In this document: positions 24,007 to 35,635 of the stretch, piece by piece
Numbering within the stretch: position 1 is the first letter of the stretch
Layout: every line of letters starts with the position of its first letter
Assembly (NCBI GenBank): GCA_002104905.1
Contig: MCFE01000105.1
Location: 62,001 to 126,000 of the forward strand
Direction: 5' to 3'
Length of the DNA: 64,000 nucleotides
Source of the DNA: Basidiobolus meristosporus CBS 931.73
Lineage: Eukaryota; Basidiobolomycota; Basidiobolomycetes; Basidiobolales; Basidiobolaceae
Program-made: the position numbers and the translations under genes
The notes under the pieces: model-generated
The model's input: only the letters and a program-made list of their open reading frames with translations
Told to the model about the DNA's origin: nothing
Database searches by the model: none

Positions 24007-26626
24007 GGTTATGAGCCCCAAGCTGTCCCTCTCTGCAATGTCTACTACTGCTATTACTGGAATTTTTCCCTCTGCTGAAAAGTTGGATGGATCTAACTAC
24101 TAAGTGTGGAAGGTGAAGATGACAATGCTGCTTCAAGAAAGAGGCCTTTGGGATATTGTCATGGGAGAAGAATGCCCTCCTAAATGTTGTAAAAATTTGT
24201 ATTTCCACCTAAATATTCACCTAACTTAGTCACTTAGATCATTACCTTCAAATCCTAGAAAATACTGACAAAATCCTTGTTGGGATTTACTTAGAATATT
24301 TTCACCAAAATACCAGGTACCCAGAATGTGAAAATTCTCAAAGTTGTCCAAACAGCCCCAAACTTTGCACACATGCTCTTGGGACCTTCCTTAACCTATT
24401 CTACGTGTTTGTAATGCCAAGACCAGGCAAAAGTATAAATACTACTTTTACATTCAATAAATTGTTAAGTGAAAACCACATAATCTACTTGTTCTCCCAA
24501 TCACTTCCAATATCTCCAAGACTCTTACAACACTAAAAACATGGGAGAGGAAGCCTTAAAGTACCAGAAGAAAGAACAAAGTGCCTTTAACTGCATTTGC
24601 CTTAATGTCAAGGACAAGTTGCTAATTCAATGCTCAAGAGCAAAAGCAGCAAAGAATGCCTGGAAAGCATTGGAAGACACCTACCAGTCATGTTCAGCTG
24701 CCAAGAAAATGTATCTGAGACAAAAATTCTTCACTACAAAGGTGCTACCAGGAGAAGAAATGAAAAATCTAATTAACAGAATTACCCTGCTGGTAGATGA
24801 GATGGAATCTGTGGGCATACCAACTACTGATGAGGATGTGATATTTACCATCCTGAATAGCCTGACAGACCAGTTTCAAGGCCTTGTATCAGCCCTAGAG
24901 TCCAGAACTGAAGATTTGACCTTAAATTACGTATATGGAAGGCTCCGGGATGAAGAATTAAGAAAATCAAGCACCAATAAGAAGGGAGAAGAAAATTCTT
25001 TAATACGCAATGATAACCAACAAAATAATGAAGAAACTCCAATGCTTTGGCACAGGAGATTTGAGCACATCAATTTTGATTTTATGCGTAAAATGATCAA
25101 AGATCAGCTAATTTCTGGAGTGAAAATTGATCCCCCAGCTAATTTGGAGCTCTGTGAAGCCTGCATATATGGGAAACAAGCCAGACAACCATTCAAGAGC
25201 TCTGGGTTAATCAAAACTAAGAAAAAATTAGATCTAATTCACTCAGATCTGTGTGGACCTATGCAAAATTTATCCATAGGCGGGATGAAGTATTTAATCA
25301 CTTTTATTGATGATGATACAAGCTACACATGGGTCTACTTCATGGAGAGAAAGGAAGAAGCTCTGTCTAAGTTCAGGGAGTTTAAAGCCATGGTGGAGAG
25401 AGAAACTGGTGAAAAAATCAAGAAAATATGCTCTGACAATGGTGGAGAATATACCTCAAAGCTCTTCATCCACTGCTGCAAAATTCATGGGATAAAGCAA
25501 GAGACTACTGTACCATACTCCCCACAGCAAAATGGATAGCAGAACAAGCTAACAGATCAAAAATTGATATGGCAAGATCTATGATCCATGATCAAAAATT
25601 ATCCTATGATTTTTGGGCAGAATCAGTTGCCACTGCTCTATACCTTGAAAATAGGAGTTATAACAGAATACTTTGTGATTCTACTCCATTTGAAGCATGG
25701 CACAGATACAGACCAAGTGCAGAAGATCTAAGAGTATTTGGGTGTACAGCATATGCCAAAAAACTGGCCAGAAATCAGTCAAAATTTGAGCCAAAAAGTG
25801 TAAAATGCATATTTTTGCACTACTGCAATGAGAATAAGGCATTCAGACTCTACAATACCAAAGCAAAGAAGCTCATCAAGTCCAGGGATGTGCTGTTTGA
25901 TGAAAATTCAAAATTTTCACAAAAAATGACTTCAGAGGACAACAGAAATTTGATCTCTAGTCCACCAATTGTCAGGATTGAATCAGAGCAAAACAATGAA
26001 AATTTTTTCACTCCAGAGGACTCTACAACCGTGGTTCAGCTAGAATCAGTGTCCAGGAATATCCCAGAAGTAATCATTCCAGTATTAAATGCCCGGAGAT
26101 CCAATTGCACAAGAAATAGCCCAAATTACTATATCAATGATGGTTTAAACTTAGCCTATGCCTATTCAGTCCATGTTGATGAGCCCCAGACTGTAAAAGA
26201 GGCCCTAAATAGCCCTCAGACAAAGTTTTGGAGATCTGCAATGACTGAGGAATATCAGGCCCTGATGGAAAATCAAACTTGGGACTTAGTCAAATTACCA
26301 ATCAGCCAAAAATCAATTGGATGCAGATGGGTCTTCAAGACAAAATACAAGGCTGATGGTACAATTGAAAGATACAAAGCAAGACTTGTTGCCAAAGGAT
26401 ACTCTCAAACAAAAGGACTTGACTATACTGAGACCTTTGCACTGGTAGCCAAGTTTAATTCCATCAGATTAATATTGGCTATTGCAGCCAAATATAAGTT
26501 TTTTATTCATCAGATGGATGTAAAAACTGCATTTTTGAATGGAGAACATGATGAGGACATGTATATGGACCAGCCTGATGGGTTTATTGACCAAGATAAC
26601 CCCCATTTAGTCTGCAAGCTTAAAAA
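24007..26626 (+). pseudogene. Copia A3 internal region, two large deletions
   Basis: The gag start (ATG 24011) is interrupted by a solo LTR (24185-24532). From 24541 the frame stays open for 332 codons and contains gag, then integrase with an intact-looking SDNGGEY block. A second open stretch (25569-26635) runs from the integrase end into RT (QMDVKTAFLNG). Compared with A1, about 570 bp holding the knuckle and protease are missing at about 25023, and the end of RT, all of RNase H and the polypurine tract are missing at 26626. This element shows fewer point lesions than A1 and A2. Confidence 0.88.
24185..24532 (+). repeat. Copia family-A solo LTR in the A3 gag
   Basis: A 348-bp LTR flanked by a perfect 5-bp duplication CTAAA (24180-24184 and 24533-24537). 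The host sequence GCCCTCCTAAAAACATGG of A1 is restored when the LTR and one flank are removed. The perfect duplication and clean termini make this one of the youngest insertions in the block. Confidence 0.95.
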
Positions 26627-26973
26627 TGTTGTAAAAGTTTGTATTTTCACCTAAATATTCACCTAACTTAGTCACTTAGATCATTACCTTCAAATCCTAG
26701 AGAATACTGACCAAATTCCTTGTTGGATTTACTTTGAATATTTTCCCCAAAATACCAGGTACCCAGAATATGAAAATTCTCAAAGTTGTTGAAACAGCCC
26801 CAAACTTTGCACACATGTGCTTGGGACCTTTTTTAACCTATTCTACATGTTTGTTATGACAAGACCAGGCAAAAGTATAAATACTACTTTTACATTCAAT
26901 AAATCATCAAGTGAAAACCACATATTCTACTTGTCCTCCCAATCACTCCAATATCTCCAAGATTCTTACAACA
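26627..26973 (+). repeat. 3' LTR of copia A3
   Basis: A 347-bp family-A LTR directly after the truncated RT. The following TTTTG (26974-26978) pairs with CTTTG before the 5' LTR (23653-23657), so the two LTRs bound a single insertion. Confidence 0.85.
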
Positions 26974-27331
26974 TTTTGTTGGTTATCATTGCTTATTAAA
27001 GTACTTTCTTCTTCCTTCTTATTGGCGCTTGATTTTCTTAATTCTTCATCCAGGAGCCTTCCATATACGTAATTTAAGGTCAAATCTTCAGTTCTGGACT
27101 CTAGGGCTGATACAAGACCCTGAAACTTGTCTGTCAGGCTATTCAGGATGGTAACTATCACATCCTCATCAGTAGTTGGTACACCCACAGATTCCATCTC
27201 ATCTATCAGCAGGGTAATTCTGTTTATTAGATTTTTCATTTCTTCTCCTGGCAGCATCTTTGTAGTAAAGAATTTTTGTCCCAATAGCAGTAGTAGACAT
27301 TGCAGAGAGTGACAACTTGGGGCTCATAACC
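26974..27331 (-). pseudogene. Copia A4 gag fragment (proximal part)
   Basis: The minus strand reads the family-A gag from the primer-binding site (GGTTATGAGCCCC on the minus strand, about 27318-27330) through LINRITLL, LNSLTDKFQGLVSALESRTEDL and NDNQQN, where A3 interrupts it. It joins in sequence to the fragment at 23486-23657. Confidence 0.87.
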
Positions 27332-27680
27332 TGTTGTAAGAGTTTTGGGGATATTGGAAGTGATTTGGAGAACAAGTGGATTATGTGGTTTTCACTTAAT
27401 GATTTGTTAAATGTAAAAGTAGTATTTATACTTTTACATGATCTTGGCATTACAAACATGTAGAATAGGCTAAGGAAGGTCCCAAGAGCATGTGTGCAAA
27501 GTTTGGGGCTGTTTGGACAACTTTGAGAATTTTCATGTTCTGGGTACCTGGTATTTTGGTGAAAATATTCTAAGTAAGTCCTAACAAGGAATTTGGTGAG
27601 TATTCTCTAGGATTTGAAGGTAATGATCTAAGTGACCAAGTTAGGTGAATATTTAGGTAGAATTACAAATTTTTACAACA
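27332..27680 (-). repeat. 5' LTR of copia A4
   Basis: A 349-bp family-A LTR in reverse orientation, with termini TGTTGTAA and TTACAACA. Its internal region lies to the left, which fits a minus-strand element. Confidence 0.9.
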
Positions 27681-27887
27681 CTTTGCACACATTCTCTTTA
27701 AAGCTTGCTAAGCATGTTCTGCGTACTTTTTTTGTTAAGACTAACTAAACCTATTCTACATGTTTGTTGTGCCAATACCATGTAAAAGTATGAATACCAC
27801 TTTTACATTCAACAAATCATCAAGTGAAAACCACATAATCTACTTGTTTGCTCAATTACTTCTGATATCTCAAAAAGTCTAACAACA
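27681..27887 (+). repeat. Right part of an older family-A LTR
   Basis: Begins at the LTR-internal sequence CTTTGCACAC and runs to TCTAACAACA, so it is the 3' three-fifths of a plus-strand LTR. It is more diverged than the other copies. The left part is missing, apparently displaced when copia A4 inserted or by later rearrangement. Confidence 0.75.
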
Positions 27888-28526
27888 TACAGTTCTTTCT
27901 GCAAAAAATATTGATGACTAGGAGCTTGATTGGTCCAAGATTTGGCTGATTTTATTGCTAATTTCTTGATAACCCAGACTTTATTGGATACAAATCTGGA
28001 ATTTACATGTTTAAGGGCTAAGTTAAATAGTCATCAATAGCCTGTTACAGTAGCATCCCACTTGTAAAGTACATAACTATATATATATATACTGGCTGTT
28101 GTACAAAGGAATAAAACCATCTGCTTGGATCACAAAGGGGCCAATGGCCAAGCCGCTTGTTGATACATTCAATACTCCATATAAGAACCACCCCAATCAT
28201 AGATATGTGCCCTGTATTTCAATGATGATCTATTGCATCCCGCCAAAAGATAGGACACAATCTCGATACTCGGCGGAAAGCATTGTCATCATCCGATGAG
28301 AGCCACTAACACACTTCACCTTCAACATGGCAATGCGTGTAATAGAATTATCCAACCACAATAAACAAGAGCTAATTCACCCTGTATGATGCAACCCCAC
28401 ACCCATCAGTAAATGCGCGAGAGCATAAGCCACAATGCGCAAGAAGGTTAGGCCAGTCAACAATCCCATAATTATACATACACAATAATTGGGCAGGCAA
28501 AGCTGTACATTTGATATCTGAGGAAT
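27888..28526. other. Intergenic, no gene seen
   Basis: The first 200 bp are AT-rich like the transposon block but match none of the repeats above. A short (TA)n run lies at 28078-28090. From about 28100 the base composition becomes that of the single-copy DNA to the right, so the transposon boundary lies near here. Confidence 0.5.
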
Positions 28527-29096
28527 ATGAGCGATAAAAAACGGTATTGGTGTTTGGAGCGTCCGGATATGCAGGCGACCACATTGTCTTCGAAGTTCGA
28601 TGTTTCGGGTTTCTCCAGGGTTGTTGGGAAGAAGGTCGACATCCCTGGAGTGAGGATTGTTGAAGGAGATTTGGACGATTATGGCTTTCTGGAGAAAGCA
28701 TTGACCGGGGTGGATATTGTGATCTCGTCTTTTAGCGGACCAGGAATGCCATCACAATCCCAAATTCTCTCGGCGGCCAAGCAAGCAGGTGTTCGTCGGT
28801 TCGCTCCTTCAGACTTTGGGTACCACTTCAGTCTTGATATCAAGGGCTATGGAAAGCCATACGTCCACCCATTCATCGAGACAAAGCTGGCCATTGAGCA
28901 AGAAATCAAGGATTTAGAATTAGAATATACTATTGTACACAACGGACGCTTCATTGATGCACATCCTGAAACAGTAAAAAAATGGGGCTGCGTCAGGTCG
29001 GATGAGTTTCTTGTCGTTAGGGCACATCAATCTACAACGCTAATCAACTCAGCCGATATCACGATCGTTTCATCTGATATTCACATTCGGCATTGA
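28527..29096 (+). pseudogene. NmrA-like / isoflavone-reductase-like oxidoreductase, broken
   Basis: The main frame contains VRIVEGDLDDYGFLEKALTGVDIVISSF, then SAAKQAGVRRFAPSDFG, a Lys-containing IETKLAIEQEI block and YTIVHNGRFID. These are the hallmarks of NmrA/PCBER-type NAD(P)-binding short-chain reductases. The N-terminal Rossmann glycine motif (VLVFGASGYAG, about 28541-28575) is in another frame, out of register by one base at an A-run. The C-terminal half expected after FID is not recognisable. The gene is therefore truncated and frame-shifted. Family members run to about 300 residues; about 170 can be traced here. It is the first gene-like feature beside the transposon block. An undetected intron could explain part of the disruption. 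Confidence 0.65.
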
Positions 29097-32000
29097 CTGG
29101 TTTACGAATTGGCGTGGGATTCTTCTACTTGACGAAGCTATTGGTGATTTTTATTGTAGGCATCGGATCGTTACATTATAGAAATGATTGCTGGGGAAAT
29201 TAGCCATTGCTACAGCCAAGAGAAAAGTCTCTGGTGGCAAATACAGAATACAGTCGTGTCACTAAAAGTGGTTCTTTTGGAAACCTGGGTGACACGTGAT
29301 ATTCCATCGCAAAACATTATTTACCCATAATATTCCATCATCAAACATTATTGGTTTGTTGGCCAGATGGAATTATTCCATAGTTGGTCGAAATTTTTTA
29401 CAACCAATGGAACATGAATGTTGACGGTATGCCAACCCATACCACACGAAAGGGAGTTTATCTGCACAAGCGTGCCAACTCTAACGCAGTTTGATGGGTT
29501 GAGCAGGCCCATACTCTCACGCTTACGCATATGAATAGCTCCTTCAGAATAACCACAATAATCGGTGAAGTTTTCTGACCTGCATTGGAGAGCTCCAGAT
29601 ATAGTTAGATCGCAGTATTTCTCACGCAGATCTGTCCTACCATCACAAGGATTTGGCTGCGTCAATACATACGTACGATCTGCGGGCATGTTTAGTTAAT
29701 GGACACCGTTCCAAAATAGAATTGTCTGGGTGATACACGGACCAATAGCCAAGCCACTCAATGATTCCATCAATATAACTCGTAAATATATTTCCATAAC
29801 AACATTATTCCAACATTTACGACATAATTCCATTTACCAATCCAGTTGACACATCAGATTCCCCGTCTTTTCCCATTATCTTAGAATACAAGAGCTACAT
29901 GCGATGACAAGGTGGCACTGGGATGAACCATTACTACGCACCGATAGATTTACTCGACTGGTTGCAGTACATATGCACTGCATCACAAAATCTTTGCGGT
30001 TATTTCGATACTGGTTACGTTGAGAGAAGTATTAATAATAGATTTTTTCTGCTCTCACATATATCCAAACAGCGTTTCAGGAATACCAAGCCAAGCAAGC
30101 AAGTATTTGTCGGCATGTTCCCTCAGACGTTGGGTATTATCTCACCCTTGAGATTGATTTCCCCCCCCCCTAGAATACACGTTTTTCGGTAAAGATTTCA
30201 AATCATAGTAAAATGCCGAGCTCTTCTTTTGTGGATATTTCAAATCATTCAATGAAATAGCGGATTTGGGTGAGAAGCAGAGCGGGAATATCATCGATAT
30301 CCATTAAAATCCATCCTAAGCCCTCCCAGTCCTCATTGGAGTTTTGCCTATCGTCTATTTGTGGCTTATGCTGAAGGGAAAGTTCGATTTCCTTCGGTCA
30401 TCAACAACAGTTCCCATAGAATCTGCCCAAAACAATAGGCATCATCCCATGATGGTATGTATACTGGACTCAAACTTTGTGCATTGATGCTTGGCGCCCA
30501 GTCTCCTTTGTACTAGCATTGACAATCACCCATTTATGGTAAAATATCTAAGCGCTCCCTGTATTTTGTATCGGGTTTGTTTGGACGTTTCCTGTTGTTA
30601 AGAACGTTCCAAATCTAATGGAAGCCTGCACTTAAGCTTAGGTTCGATGAGATCGCTCTCCGATTGATTAGAAACTGCCAAGATGGCAAGAACGATACAC
30701 TGGTTCCTCAGTTCCAGGCCAATATTTCATTCCCTGAATTGCTCAAAGATGGTGGGGCTAGAGGTGGTCGAAGCTTCCATATTGTGATATCGAAAACTTG
30801 AAATAACTAAACCTTGTATCAGTCGGTAATATTGGAGCCTGTATAGTCATCCTCCTCGTATTTTTTGCGATTATATCATTTGTTTGTGATGGACTCCGAA
30901 CATTCCGGAACTTGCAATCTCCCCCAAGTATGGAGCAAAGCCAGTCCTGTCTCTTGTGGTTCATTGTCTAGACCTGTGAGAGGATCGGTGGTAACAACCA
31001 AATACTAGGTTCTCGAAACACTGACCCACGAGCTTTGCGTCATTTCTCAGAAAATTCATCGGATAGGAAAACTTGAACACTTCGTGCCCAGTAATAAAGG
31101 AATGATCCGATAGGCAAACTGACGTTGAATTAACAATAACGCAGTGCTACGAAACTTTTCCGACGCTTGTCGGCAACACTTAATTAACCATGAGAACGCG
31201 ACAGTCAGGCTAAACTCTTGAAAACCCCACATATTACTCCGGTATCAACTGATGATACATGATGCCACATGCACAGCCATATGTGTATTTCACGGATGTA
31301 ATAGTTGAAACTCCGTCCCATAATTGCTGAGACGATAGCGCTGCAATACCCATATGGAAATTAGCAATTGGAGCTCGGAGCTTACTCACATATATATATA
31401 TCGGTACCACTGACTCAGCTGTATTCCAAAAAGAATATGCCAAGTAAGAAGCCACTAAACGGCTCAACCCAAGTGGGGTTGTATGAGAGTAACTTACCAA
31501 GAGAAGAATAGATTATGCATGAGAGGCCATGTACCACTTCTAACAATGAACCACAATAGGCAGGGTAATAGCGCCCATGGTACTTTATCAACATGCTGTG
31601 GGGAGGGATATTTTGGAAATGGATTAATTTGGTAGTCACCGTGCATGTGGCCAATACTTCTACTAAGAGGGGTTCTTAAAGTTGAAGGCGTACTTATTCA
31701 TCACAATGTACCCAGCGGCACCCAATTGGGCAAAGAGAAACAGATTTCTGCGGCATTGGAGATTCCAATGGGTCACAATGTACAGATTTCCGTGTATCGA
31801 AGCCTCCATCGGAAGATTTCTGAGCGGTGCCGTTTTTGATACACATATGTATGTATGCGCTTCATTGCGCGGTATACAAATGAACAGAGCCGGTGGAGCC
31901 CGTATCGCACGAGATAGATATTCCCAGAAGTGTAATACCGGTTGGAGCGCATAGACTCTAATCAAACCATATAACTGTGATTTTCCCATGTAATCGGCTT

Positions 32001-34497
32001 ACGCAGCACCACTGATAGAGGCAATAAATATATGGCATCATATATGCGGCAAACATATATTATGAATCATCCCGAAAGGAAGAAAGAGCTGAATTGCTCA
32101 CCGCTTAAGCTTAAGTATGTGATGTGATGCTCCGACCTTCGTGGAAACACATGCCGCAATTATCCGCATTAAGAATATTTTCCTTAAAAGATTTTCAATG
32201 ACCGTGCACGCTCAAGAGGAGGCGCGAAGCAGCGTCCCATTAATGAATGCTTGGCGCATCTCTTGGTAATCATGAGATTGCCTCTAGTCAAAGTATGAGC
32301 ACTCATCCATCCATCCATCCATGCTGAATTGGTGAAATGTATCCGACATTCACTCAATCAAAACCAATACATTATATTATCGATGCTACATTAGACTTGG
32401 GACAGATCCACGGTGTTAAGCCCAACCTATCACTCCGACTTATGGATAGGTTCTCTACTATATTGAGCCGATATAGTAATCCTCCTAGAGCGACAGCTTG
32501 GATACAAGTGATAATGCAAGACATTCATTGCGATCTCTCAGATTAATCTTGAGGCAATTTGAAACCCCACCTCTCATTGGAGGAAGATGAAGTAATATAC
32601 CAACCAATTCCTTGTTTGGTCCACCAAGAGAATGACTAATTCGTTAATCGTGAGGAGGCTCGTTAATTGGTGTACCACTAGAACTTTGGGTAAACAATGG
32701 ATTCACTTGACAAGAAGATGATGTAGCACATTGTGATGGATGGGGATCGAGCCTGTCCAGCTACGACCACATGTTCCATTACGGACTTCAAGAAAGGGAA
32801 ACTATTGTTGGTCTGTGTGATAGAGGGAGGTCCGCTTTGACTCGTCTCGCCACCGGGAGAAAGATCATGCTTGGTTGCGTTACCACGAAAACCTGGGATC
32901 GGTACAGACAGACAACAACGGTACTACTACTACTAGCTTCGGCGGTTTACCCTAATTTGTGCCCGGAATATGTTTTGTATAACATGGGTGGGTGGGTGTA
33001 TACAACCGGTATGAGTCAGATAAACCTCGACACATGTTGAGCAACTGAATTTTTTACGAATCTGCTGGATTAACCCTGCTGAGTGGTGAGTCTTATCTAG
33101 TTGAAATGGGTATATTAAAATGGAACGAAGACCTATTGTAGGCGCAGCTAACCACTATGGGAGCCTTATGCACCCAATTACGCATGTGCCGCTCATCAAG
33201 TATATATTATATGGGACGCAGTTCGTCTTTGTTACTAAATGATCAACCGCGGGGCCAATAGGAAGGGGATGCGTAACTCAAACAGTTCACCATCTTGATA
33301 AGTAAAGCATCACTTGGGCAACACGTAAGTGTTCCAGAGCTCAATTCAGGAGATTGACATCACAAACATCCATCCACTCACTCTAGTAACCGTATTAAAC
33401 ACGAAAGTTTAATCTTAATCGACGCTACGATTGTCATTCAACACAGATCCCATATACGTACTGTCTCCGTGGATCTAGACCGTCATTGTGTCTCCAGGGA
33501 GCCACAACATTACCAGTAAGTGAATGTTTTTGTGGAAAATTGAATCCCATCTGCCACCTGATAGGTCAGATGAGCCTACCCGCACTGACTGTAACCAGTC
33601 TGCCTAAGATATACCTTCCTGCCGCACGTGGGTCCTACCTGATTTGTTACGTTTTGGTGGGCCTCGAGGAAAGGGGCCTAATCCATCGGGATAATTGTCA
33701 AACCAGTCTGCATGCCGTAGTACTCAGGATCTTACACATGTTAGGGGATGGTGAGGACGGAACTTAACGGGTTCGATGGGACCACAGGGTTTCCATTTCT
33801 TGCCAGCGGAGGGTATCGATTGGCTCGAAGATCTTTCACTAGATTTGCCAAATCAAGCTCACCTAGAGCCAAATACTCTCAGAAGCGCAAATGATTGTTG
33901 GCTGATGGATGGTCAAAATTTGGCTATTGCTGTGATGAACGAATTCGGGGACATCACCGGCTACCGCTGTGCTAAGGGAGATTTGGGAGGTGGGTATAAA
34001 GATGGTTGAGCAGGCATACGTCATCCCATTATGGGCGTGTCTGGGCATTTTGTCTAAAAACCTAGTAAAGACTGAGTGAAATGTGTATCATGGAAATCCT
34101 AAATTCTGGGATAAATATTAAGGTCTGTGTAATATTTAATAATGAAAACTCTCACCAATTGCCTCCTTAGTGATTTCTATATTTGATTCAAACAGGAAGG
34201 TTGGATCGCCAGGGCGATATGATTGGTCGATGAGCCCTCATGCAAGATCAGTTCATCAGGAAAAATTTCGGCCATCGTATTTCAGACTGATAAATAGCTG
34301 TATACTTGGCAGCGTTCCCGTCTTCCACTTATTCCTCGGACTTTCGGTCCTCTCTTACCTTTCTGACTGCAACCTCCTTCTTCAGTTGAAAACCAAGGCC
34401 TTCTTAATGTCTTCAAACAGCCTTCAAATCCTGTCTGATTTAGCAGAATACTTGTTCTAGGGCGTGTTTACTAGTTGTTTGACAAGTATTTTATATC
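29097..34497. other. Gene-poor 5.4-kb interval
   Basis: No confident gene. The interval holds a 113-codon Cys-containing ORF on the minus strand (29348-29689), which has no signal peptide and no recognised domain. It also holds a probable kinase-like remnant (below) and a 77-codon ORF (33776-34009) with no recognised family. A run of C residues lies at about 30163-30172 and a (CATC)n repeat at about 32301-32323. Minus-strand fragments at 31234-31500 and 31663-31989 are hydrophobic but unassigned. The region could be decayed genes or long regulatory DNA. Confidence 0.4.
30290..30900 (-). pseudogene. Possible protein-kinase-like remnant
   Basis: The minus strand near 30400-30500 encodes PVYIPSWDDAYCFGQILWEL, which resembles the subdomain IX region of tyrosine-kinase-like and fungal receptor-type kinases (D.YSFG.ILWEL). 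Upstream in the same sense are only short open pieces with stops. The catalytic HRD and DFG motifs are not seen. The call rests on one motif and is tentative. Confidence 0.28.
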
Positions 34498-35096
34498 ATG
34501 AATTTAGAGCTAATATTAAATCCCATTGAGAAAGATAACGATGAAAGCGACCAGAAAGAGTCTTCAGCGGATGGCTGTACTTTGAAGAGAGTGCGAGCGC
34601 GGAAAACATATCAATGTTCTTGGGAAGGATGCACCAAGCAGTTCCAACGAAGCTCGGAGCTGAATAGGCACCGCAGAACGCACACCGGGGAGAGGCCCTT
34701 CCCGTGTCAATGGTGCGGGAAGGCTTTCATACAGCAATCGGCCTTGAACGTGCATATCCGCATCCATACAGGAGAGAAGCCTCATGTGTGCGACTTTCCC
34801 GGGTGTCAGCTTGCTTTCAGCGACGTAAGTCACCCAATTGCCCCGCATTGCATTAAACACCGAACATTGTACTCACCAAGTTCCCTCTCGCCTCCTTTTC
34901 GCATTCATCCTTCTAGTCCTCCTCCATGACTCGTCATAGACGTACGCACTCGGGTATACGGCCGTACCGATGTCTCTATCCCGATTGCGGGAAATCGTTT
35001 ACGCGACGCACCACCCTGACCAAACATCAGATTCAGCACGAGCATCACTTGCAGGAAGAGTTCGAGACTCCAGCAGAACACTCACAAGTCAGATGA
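34498..35096 (+). CDS. C2H2 zinc-finger protein, four fingers
   Basis: Two exons, 34498-34824 and 34917-35096, with a GTAAGT..TCTAG intron of 92 bp at phase 0, give 168 residues. There are four consecutive C2H2 fingers. Finger 1 is CSWEGC..HRRTH (about 40-62), finger 2 is CQWC..HIRIH and finger 3 is CDFPGC..HRRTH, the last spanning the intron. Finger 4 is CLYPDC..HQIQHEH. Linkers are TGERPF, TGEKPH and SGIRPY, the conserved Kruppel/GLI type, so DNA binding in the nucleus is expected. The N-terminus is acidic (about residues 10-25) and could be an activation or protein-contact region. Without the intron finger 3 would be lost, which supports the splice. The targets are unknown and no symbol can be given. 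Confidence 0.88.
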
Positions 35097-35635
35097 CCCA
35101 TGTCAGAATAGCATGAAGTATAGACTCAGAATAGCCGATCTTTCTAAGCCATAAATAATACGGATGGGATGGACGACCCCCAATTGGACACCATGCTGCA
35201 CCAGTAAAGCCCAGAGGAGATCGCTTATGGATATTGTAAATAAATACCAATATATAGAACTCAAGAAAACTCGATGTTTAATGTGTTACATGTATGCTAC
35301 ATCTCCAAAACTACTCGATAAATTACAAACTCCAGCTCAATCAATACCAGCCGATGATGGTTAGGATTGGGGGTTCCTTAAAGGGCAAACCAAATGTTGC
35401 ACATAGCCTGGAATCCAATGAAATTTTCACACTTCGGGAGGATTTATCCAACAACATATATACATATATATTGAGCTGTCTTGCAACCTACATACGCTTA
35501 GACAAGTGTCAAGATGATAGGAGTTGTTTGGATGGGTATGGCAGCGGTGTCTAAGTCCACCGTCCTCCAAGACGAGCTGGAGCGACCATCAGAGTCCTTG
35601 TTCCCAACCGGTTTCTCGGGGATTTCGGGATGGTT
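35097..35635. other. Intergenic region between convergent zinc-finger genes
   Basis: 3' flanks of two convergent genes. No coding signal; short AT repeats near 35455-35475. Confidence 0.5.

Noticed and set aside
26627-26973. Independent solo LTR insertion at the A3/A4 boundary
   Set aside because: It has no target duplication of its own, but pairs with the LTR at 23658-24006 through CTTTG/TTTTG, so it is the 3' LTR of A3.
1-27900. Treating each ORF in the transposon block as a separate host gene
   Set aside because: Every ORF there with recognisable content falls within a gypsy, copia or tnp2 domain order, and most repeat between copies.
33755-33790. tRNA-like B box (GGGTTCGATGGG)
   Set aside because: No matching A box, acceptor stem or cloverleaf can be drawn around it.
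34564-34860. Minus-strand ORF opposite the four-finger gene
   Set aside because: The plus strand has unmistakable C2H2 fingers; the antisense frame is a by-product.
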